Virus record (IMG/VR): IMGVR_UViG_3300008062_000001
Location: 1-41,634 of that record
Length of the DNA stretch: 41,634 bases
Source: a virus
Strand: one strand, 5' to 3'
Positions 37,351-41,634 of this stretch are shown in pieces. A program made the position numbers and the translations under genes. Position 1 is the first letter of the stretch. Each line of letters begins with the position of its first letter. The notes under the pieces are model-generated. The model had not been told where the DNA came from. It ran no database searches and saw only the letters and a list, made by a program, of their open reading frames with translations.

Positions 37351-39315
37351 TTAGTCTTTTTTATAGAACGGTGTAAGGTAACCATCAGCCACTAATGGTA
37401 GGCCTTCCGCCCAGGGTACATCTTCACCCATTATTTCACACATATTTTCTAAGCTTTGTTCTTGGTCTAGTTCAGGAATTTCACAAATGGCTTCATCATG
37501 TACGTGCATGACAATATCAAAGCCTTTATCGTCAAGAGCCAGCATCGAATAAGCTAATAAATCTCGTGCTACAGCCTGAACTATATTCTCCACGAATTTA
37601 CCACCATACGACTCAACCCACCACCATTTTTTGGTAACTTGGTCCATGCCTTTATATTTGACACTCTCGCCTCCAAATCGATTGGTCGTAAAGGTAGGAC
37701 TTTGATAGAATAATTTACGCCCTGAGGGCAATTCTATTGTCAATACTTTTCCGTCGCATTCAAAAGCGATATTTTGGTTTTGAGTTAATACTACTCTTTT
37801 TCTAGTTCTTATAGCTCGCTTTGCAAAAGCATCTACTTTATTCCAAAAGGAAACGATAGCTTTATTTTTATTACGCCACTTGCGAACTATGTCAGTCATT
37901 TCTGGGTCTGACAAACCCATGCTTTCGCCACCCATTTTTTTAAGAGCTCCAAGAGAACCCCCGTAACCAAGGGCTAACTCTGCAACTTTACCTTTTTGAC
38001 GCAAGTCACTACCCTTAGTTATTTCTTCAATCGGAATATCAAACATCATAGAGGCTGACGCTTCATAAATTTTACCATGCGTTTGGAATACATCAAGGCG
38101 CCAGTCTTCGCCAGCTAGCCAAGCGATAACTCTAGCTTCAATAGCACTAAAGTCAGCCACTGCAAAAGTGTGTCCAGGCTTAGCTATAAATGCTGTTCTA
38201 ATTAATTGGGATAGCAAAGAACTTGGGTCATCATACGACATTGATACAAGGCCAAAATCACCAGCTGCGACCATATCCCTAGCGCCTTGTAAATCGTCAA
38301 TATGATTTTGTGGTAAATTTTGTAACTGAATTAAACGGCCAGCCCAACGACCTGTTCTATTAGCTCCATAAAATTGGAATAAACCATGTGCTCTACCATC
38401 ATAACAAACGCTATTTTGCATTGCTACATATTTCTTAATAGAAGTCTTTGAAGCTTTCGAACGTAGCTTTAAAACATCCGAAACAAGTCCAGGCCCAGCT
38501 TCTTCAATCAGTATAGGAATTGAATCTTTAGCCAATGATTTTACTTCTTTTTGCATGGCCCCACTCAACCACTTCTTGAGCTGGGCTGGACTATTCGGAT
38601 TTTCTAAACCTGTTATTTTTTTAAGTTTCTCAGTAAGAATAGCTGAATTTTTATCGTTAATAGTCAGCGCATTTGTAGCCATCTCAATATCGATTAAAAT
38701 ACCGCGGTCATTTATTTCTTGGTCAAGTAAATAGTTACGCCTTTCAAAAGCTGGTATTTTATACTCAATTAATCTGTTATCAATCTCGCGCTCAGCCTCA
38801 ACATCATTAATACAGTAGAGCTTGAACTCACCCCACTTCTCTAAGTCATGGTAATAAAAATTTCTATTGCGCTTACCATTGGTTTTGGTTGGCTTGCAAG
38901 GAATACAAAAATACCTGATTAGTGCACGGCCTGTTGTTAATTTACCTTTTTCTTCGAGCTTCATCGCTTTTGATACTTGCTCAAGTGATAAAGGTAGACC
39001 ACAATAAGCGGCTTTAATTGCTGAACAATGCCATTGCTCAATTGGTATATCATACCCAAAATTCTTAAAGGCCTGCCTTTCAAAAGTGGCGTTATGCGCG
39101 TGCTTTTCAATAGCTGGATTTTGAAGATTCTCAATAAATTCTTGAGGTAGTTCTTCGCCTTGGGCCAAGTCTACTATTTGAATTGGTTCATTATTTAGAG
39201 CATACGCTACTAGTAAGATTTCAAAATCAACTGACTGCAAATATTTATAAGCGCCTGCTGACTTAATATCTACTGAGCTGTATGTCTCAATATCGATGTG
39301 TAACTTTTGAGCCAT
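37351..39315 (-). CDS. DNA polymerase, family A, with 3'-5' exonuclease
   Basis: A 654-aa replicative polymerase. The proofreading exonuclease is at the N-terminus: Exo I HIDIETY (Asp8, Glu10), Exo II HAHNATFERQAF (72-83), Exo III YCINDVEAE (Asp171). The polymerase has TGRWAGRLIQLQNLP (321-335), motif A ADFSAIEARVIAWLAGE (Asp388, Glu393; the classical DYSQIELR is changed to DFSAIEAR), motif B RQKGKVAELALGYGG (Arg439, Lys443, Tyr451) and motif C HVHDEA (Asp607, Glu608). The 5' nuclease of Pol I is absent. The gene follows the tRNA-like element and precedes the primase-helicase. Confidence 0.95.
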   Translation of the reverse strand: MAQKLHIDIETYSSVDIKSAGAYKYLQSVDFEILLVAYALNNEPIQIVDLAQGEELPQEFIENLQNPAIEKHAHNATFERQAFKNFGYDIPIEQWHCSAIKAAYCGLPLSLEQVSKAMKLEEKGKLTTGRALIRYFCIPCKPTKTNGKRNRNFYYHDLEKWGEFKLYCINDVEAEREIDNRLIEYKIPAFERRNYLLDQEINDRGILIDIEMATNALTINDKNSAILTEKLKKITGLENPNSPAQLKKWLSGAMQKEVKSLAKDSIPILIEEAGPGLVSDVLKLRSKASKTSIKKYVAMQNSVCYDGRAHGLFQFYGANRTGRWAGRLIQLQNLPQNHIDDLQGARDMVAAGDFGLVSMSYDDPSSLLSQLIRTAFIAKPGHTFAVADFSAIEARVIAWLAGEDWRLDVFQTHGKIYEASASMMFDIPIEEITKGSDLRQKGKVAELALGYGGSLGALKKMGGESMGLSDPEMTDIVRKWRNKNKAIVSFWNKVDAFAKRAIRTRKRVVLTQNQNIAFECDGKVLTIELPSGRKLFYQSPTFTTNRFGGESVKYKGMDQVTKKWWWVESYGGKFVENIVQAVARDLLAYSMLALDDKGFDIVMHVHDEAICEIPELDQEQSLENMCEIMGEDVPWAEGLPLVADGYLTPFYKKD

Positions 39316-39439
39316 ACTAAATATTTTAAAAAATAAAGGTTGCTGTCTGAGTCTTAATATCTCTAGTTATTGGATTAGCTAGCATTCCTAAAGAGTCCAA
39401 AAGAAACTGCAGAACTTCCAACCTTTATATTTTGATTTG
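39316..39439. other. Leader between tRNA-like element and polymerase gene
   Basis: Non-coding as far as I can see. A 31-codon frame without an ATG start (39326-39421) is the only open stretch. No clear promoter motif or terminator. Confidence 0.4.
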
Positions 39440-39507
39440 TGGACAGGATTGGATTCGAACCAATGTCTCTCACCGTCGTGAGCGCTAACCTGACTGCTAA
39501 CCCGCCC
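39440..39507 (-). ncRNA. tRNA-like RNA with abnormal anticodon arm (degenerate tRNA)
   Basis: A 68-nt element. The acceptor stem pairs GGGCGGG with CCTGTCC (two G-T wobbles) plus discriminator A. The T arm is canonical: ATTGG/CCAAT around TTCGAAT. The D loop has the normal AGTCAGGTTA with GG, but its stem has only 2-3 pairs. The anticodon arm is CTCAC/GTGAG with a 4-nt loop GACG instead of 7, and no U33, so no decoding loop exists. CCA is not encoded. Elbow and acceptor could still be recognised by tRNA enzymes. It may be a dying tRNA or an RNA with another role. Confidence 0.55.
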
Positions 39508-39510
39508 TAG

Positions 39511-39541
39511 AAAAGTAAAGCAGTACTAAGACTGCTTTACT
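39511..39541 (-). terminator. Perfect 11-bp hairpin between SSB-like gene and tRNA-like element
   Basis: AGTAAAGCAGT and ACTGCTTTACT with a 6-nt loop, then TTTC on the minus strand. It starts 20 bp after the SSB-like stop codon. The T run is short; it may act as terminator or as a processing site just before the tRNA-like RNA. Confidence 0.65.
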
Positions 39542-39561
39542 AGTAATCAAAATACACCACC

Positions 39562-40110
39562 CTAGAATAGGTCGTCGTCTGACCCAAAGTCGTCTTGTGC
39601 GGAAGCTCCACCCCCTGCTAAGCGGTCACCATCTTCAGTCTTTTGTAAGTTGTTCAACCCACAAGCAATACCTTTCGTACCATTGTAATTATAGGCGTAG
39701 AAATTGATTGAAGCACGACCATAACAACCTGAGTAAAAATCATCAGGTGTAAGACCTTTTAAGTTACCAAAATCATCTTTCTCAAGGCCTACAACACCTG
39801 GTTTGCGGTCGCTGTTCGCGTTAACAAACATAGCGCTTTCGTAGCTCTCATCATCTTCGCGGTCAATATCGCCATCACGTAATGGCATTTTCAAATTCTT
39901 TGGAATTTTACCATCAAATTTAGAAGCCTTACCTTCTTCAATTGCGGCTTTAATTCCAGCCTCAATCGCAGCAAGTGTTTTTTTATCATCCTTTGGGATA
40001 ATCAAAGAAACACTATACTTTTCTTTATCGCCTTCGTTGATTGCGTTTGGCTCAAAAACATGTGCGTAGCTGAAGCGCACTTTACCTGTAATAACTTTTG
40101 TACTTGGCAT
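39562..40110 (-). CDS. DUF2815 single-stranded DNA-binding protein
   Basis: A 182-aa protein of the DUF2815 family, which is regarded as a T7-gp2.5-like ssDNA-binding protein. Visible: TGKVRFSYAHVFEPNAINEG, KYSVSLIIPKDDKKTLAAIE, MPLRDGD (typical of the family), DFYSGCYGRASINFYAYNYN and GIACGLNNLQKTEDGDRL. The C-terminus is Gly/Ala-rich and then acidic, ending DDFGSDDDLF, the expected tail for contacting polymerase and helicase. It lies between the DUF2800 nuclease and DNA polymerase, the same order as in many Firmicutes phages. It has its own promoter candidate. Confidence 0.9.
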   Translation of the reverse strand: MPSTKVITGKVRFSYAHVFEPNAINEGDKEKYSVSLIIPKDDKKTLAAIEAGIKAAIEEGKASKFDGKIPKNLKMPLRDGDIDREDDESYESAMFVNANSDRKPGVVGLEKDDFGNLKGLTPDDFYSGCYGRASINFYAYNYNGTKGIACGLNNLQKTEDGDRLAGGGASAQDDFGSDDDLF

Positions 40111-40141
40111 ACTCTTAAATTTTAAATTATTAAATACGTTG

Positions 40142-40149
40142 CTAAGATA
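40142..40149 (-). promoter_or_regulatory. Putative promoter -7 box for the SSB-like gene
   Basis: TATCTTAG resembles the -7 box of the other early promoters (TATCTTTA), 32 nt before the ATG at 40110, in a 91-bp AT-rich gap after the DUF2800 gene. A -33 match is not convincing. Confidence 0.4.
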
Positions 40150-40201
40150 GACCTTTTTCTTTAATACGAAAATAAATCTACAAAATTTTTAAAACTATTT
40201 T

Positions 40202-41380
40202 TTATTCTTTGAAGTCAATCTGGGCTTGTTCAATGCCCATAGCCGGCCTTTTATCGTCAATAGGGGCTAAAGTAGGTTTACCTTGTGGTTTGATTACAAG
40301 AGGACCCAGGAGCTCAGGAAAAGCCTTTTTAGTAACAAGCTTTTCAATGGCTGTAATACCGGCTAATTTAGAAACCATAAACTTATCAGTTGCGAAATTA
40401 TTATCTACTAATACTTCAACAACTTTTTTATCATCAAGCCATTTACGATTACTTCGGCCTTCAACAATTTTAAGACCTTCCCACTTCTTACCTTTTAAGG
40501 CTTCGTCAAGAACATATTTACCAATTGTATTAGCCCAATCTTGAATCTGACTTATTTGATTGTAGACCGCTAAAAGCTCTTCATCGGTAAGTAAATCAGG
40601 TTCTTTAAATTCATGCTTTGCAATAGCTAAGTTTTGGTCGTTATAAGCACGACAGCGAGCTTTAGCTTTACACCAGCGGCACCATGAACCCGCTTTCTTT
40701 TGGCCTTTACCTTCATAAGCTAACGCAGCTTTAGGTTTTACAATTTGTTCACCCCACTCACGTAATTCTTGAGCATCAATTTCCCATGATGAAATGTGGT
40801 CTAATCGAGGTTGTACAATGGTCAGCTTAACAGTTTTAATGTCAAACGATAATTCATTAGCATATAGCATGCCTAAGCCGTATAATTTCAACTGTGAATT
40901 ATCAACAGACGAAACACGAACACCTTTGCCATATTTTAGGTCGATTACTTCCATAACACCATCAGCAATAAGGCCTGCGTCACCGGTACCAAAACCATCC
41001 TCAATAAAGGCTGTTAAATCAATGCGCTCTTCAATGGATAAATGAGCATCAGGTGTTTTCTTTTTAGCAGCCTTAAACTCCTCCATTACATAGTCAATAT
41101 ACTTCTGAACTTCGCTTTCCATTTCATCAGTATAAAGTTTATCTTTTCGAAGAGGCAGAACTGCACGGTTATATTTAGCAGCTGTTAAACGCTTACTAGC
41201 TTTCTGCAAACCAAGGTCGCCAAATTCATGGGCAAGAGTTCCTTCAGCTGCATAAGCGGAGGCTTTACCCTCTTCAAAATTCTCTTCTAATCGCGGACTA
41301 GGTGTACAATTAATCCACCTAGATGAGCCAGAAGCAGACAATAAAGCATGCTTCCGCTCAGTGTGGTTTACTTGTCCCAT
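40202..41380 (-). CDS. DUF2800 PD-(D/E)XK nuclease with Fe-S cluster cysteines
   Basis: A 392-aa Cas4/RecB-like nuclease. The opening HALLSASGSSRWINCTPSPR and AAEGTLAHEFG (44-54, with His51) are DUF2800 hallmarks. Nuclease motifs follow: Asp134 in GTGDAGLIADG, Asp147-x-Lys149 in VIDLKYGKG, and QLKLYGLG. Four cysteines, C25 near the N-terminus and C234, C237, C243 (WCRWCKAKARC), fit the one-plus-three arrangement of an Fe-S cluster, as in Cas4 and AddB. A role in processing DNA ends for recombination-dependent replication is likely. Its ATG overlaps the stop of the TTEKPKA protein (TAATG), so the two are coupled. Confidence 0.92.
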   Translation of the reverse strand: MGQVNHTERKHALLSASGSSRWINCTPSPRLEENFEEGKASAYAAEGTLAHEFGDLGLQKASKRLTAAKYNRAVLPLRKDKLYTDEMESEVQKYIDYVMEEFKAAKKKTPDAHLSIEERIDLTAFIEDGFGTGDAGLIADGVMEVIDLKYGKGVRVSSVDNSQLKLYGLGMLYANELSFDIKTVKLTIVQPRLDHISSWEIDAQELREWGEQIVKPKAALAYEGKGQKKAGSWCRWCKAKARCRAYNDQNLAIAKHEFKEPDLLTDEELLAVYNQISQIQDWANTIGKYVLDEALKGKKWEGLKIVEGRSNRKWLDDKKVVEVLVDNNFATDKFMVSKLAGITAIEKLVTKKAFPELLGPLVIKPQGKPTLAPIDDKRPAMGIEQAQIDFKE

Positions 41381-41634
41381 TATTTCAAACCGTTTAAGAA
41401 GTCAGCAAAATCCTGATAATTTTCAGGTGCTAAATTCGACACATTAGGAGCCCCTAACTCAGTCAATTTGGCCTTAATATCTCCGCGGTGGGTTTCTACC
41501 TTCTTGGCAAGTAAAGCACGAACCTCGTCTATTTTAATGCCGCCAGTTGTAGCCTTTGGCTTTTCAGTTGTAGCCTTTGGCTTTTCAGTTGTAGCCTTTG
41601 GCTTTTCAGTTGTAGCCTTTGGCTTTTCAGTTGT
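41380..41634 (-). CDS. TTEKPKA tandem-repeat protein, C-terminal part
   Basis: This is the 3' part of the gene that starts at 219. It enters at base 41634 in frame with four TTEKPKA units, then TTGG and a 50-residue domain: IKIDEVRALLAKKVETHRGD, IKAKLTELGAPNVSNLAPEN, YQDFADFLNGLK. The pattern VRxxLxxK...G...IKxxLxxxGAxxxSxLxxxxYxxF resembles a short C-terminal domain found in small DNA-metabolism proteins of many phages (my recollection). TAA at 41382-41380 overlaps the DUF2800 start. Repeats would link this domain to the N-terminal head as a length-variable tether. Confidence 0.85.
   Translation of the reverse strand, partial: TTEKPKATTEKPKATTEKPKATTEKPKATTGGIKIDEVRALLAKKVETHRGDIKAKLTELGAPNVSNLAPENYQDFADFLNGLK
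41544..41634. repeat. 21-bp tandem repeat, right end
   Basis: A 7-bp partial unit (41544-41550) and four perfect units (41551-41634). Bases 41551-41634 equal 1-84. See the left-end repeat for the copy-number ambiguity. Confidence 0.95.

Noticed and set aside
39326-39421. 31-codon frame between the tRNA-like element and the polymerase gene
   Set aside because: Its only early start is TTG, it is short, and nothing supports translation. It could be a gene remnant but I cannot show it.
39440-39507. Ordinary tRNA gene with an assignable amino acid
   Set aside because: No 17-nt anticodon arm with a 7-nt loop can be drawn; every alternative alignment of the arm breaks the stem, so no anticodon is called.

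Overview
The window looks like a nearly complete, circularly permuted genome of a lytic, long-tailed (siphovirus-type) phage of a Bacteroidetes host. All 52 genes I can support are read from the minus strand. The DNA is AT-rich, ribosome-binding sites are weak or absent, and several promoters fit the Bacteroidetes pattern (TTG or TTTG, about 18-19 nt, then TAnnTTTG/TTCG). The gene families also point to a Bacteroidetes phage: a holin of the phage_holin_4 type, a portal with a CxxC-bearing insert, and a DUF6808-like protein. I see no integrase, excisionase or convincing lysogeny repressor. Both window ends lie inside one tandem repeat (21-bp units coding TTEKPKA), and the frame is kept when the ends are joined, so a single gene runs across the junction.

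Layout in the direction of transcription (high to low coordinates, wrapping at the ends). The early/replication module starts after a repeat array at about 1,240-1,600. It runs denV (pyrimidine dimer glycosylase), a 58-aa protein, an HTH-like protein, the TTEKPKA repeat protein across the ends, a DUF2800 Fe-S nuclease, a DUF2815 ssDNA-binding protein, a tRNA-like element, DNA polymerase A, a primase-helicase of VirE type, a small ORF, a VRR-NUC nuclease and a SNF2 helicase. Then come nucleotide genes (dCMP deaminase, MazG-like, thymidylate synthase, dUTPase), a UvrD-type helicase, several small unknown genes, a DnaQ-like exonuclease and an HNH endonuclease that ends at 24,387.

A second repeat array (23,870-24,387) separates this from the late module. 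That module runs terminase small and large subunits, two structural proteins, portal, scaffold, a membrane protein, major capsid protein, head-tail genes, a tail chaperone candidate, tape measure, tail proteins, a tail fibre with a fused serine-esterase domain, holin, amidase and a terminal membrane protein that could be a spanin analogue (1,597-2,157).

The two arrays are built from the same short word (ATTGTTTAC / ATTGTTTCT and its complement) arranged as direct and inverted copies. They share an identical 44-bp core and a 19-nt palindrome. Each starts at the stop codon of the last gene of one module and lies before the first gene of the next. The putative late promoter uses the last array copy as its -33 element. 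These arrays are the best candidates for a regulatory, replication-origin or packaging system that has not been described. A separate 50-bp promoter-like element recurs in front of denV and the gene at 31,297 (49 of 50 bases identical), with shorter copies before two more early genes.

Nucleotide genes cover the path to dTMP: dCMP deaminase and dUTPase both make dUMP, which thymidylate synthase methylates. The replication proteins supply primase-helicase, polymerase, ssDNA-binding protein and several nucleases and helicases. Lysis is carried out by holin, amidase and possibly the terminal membrane protein.
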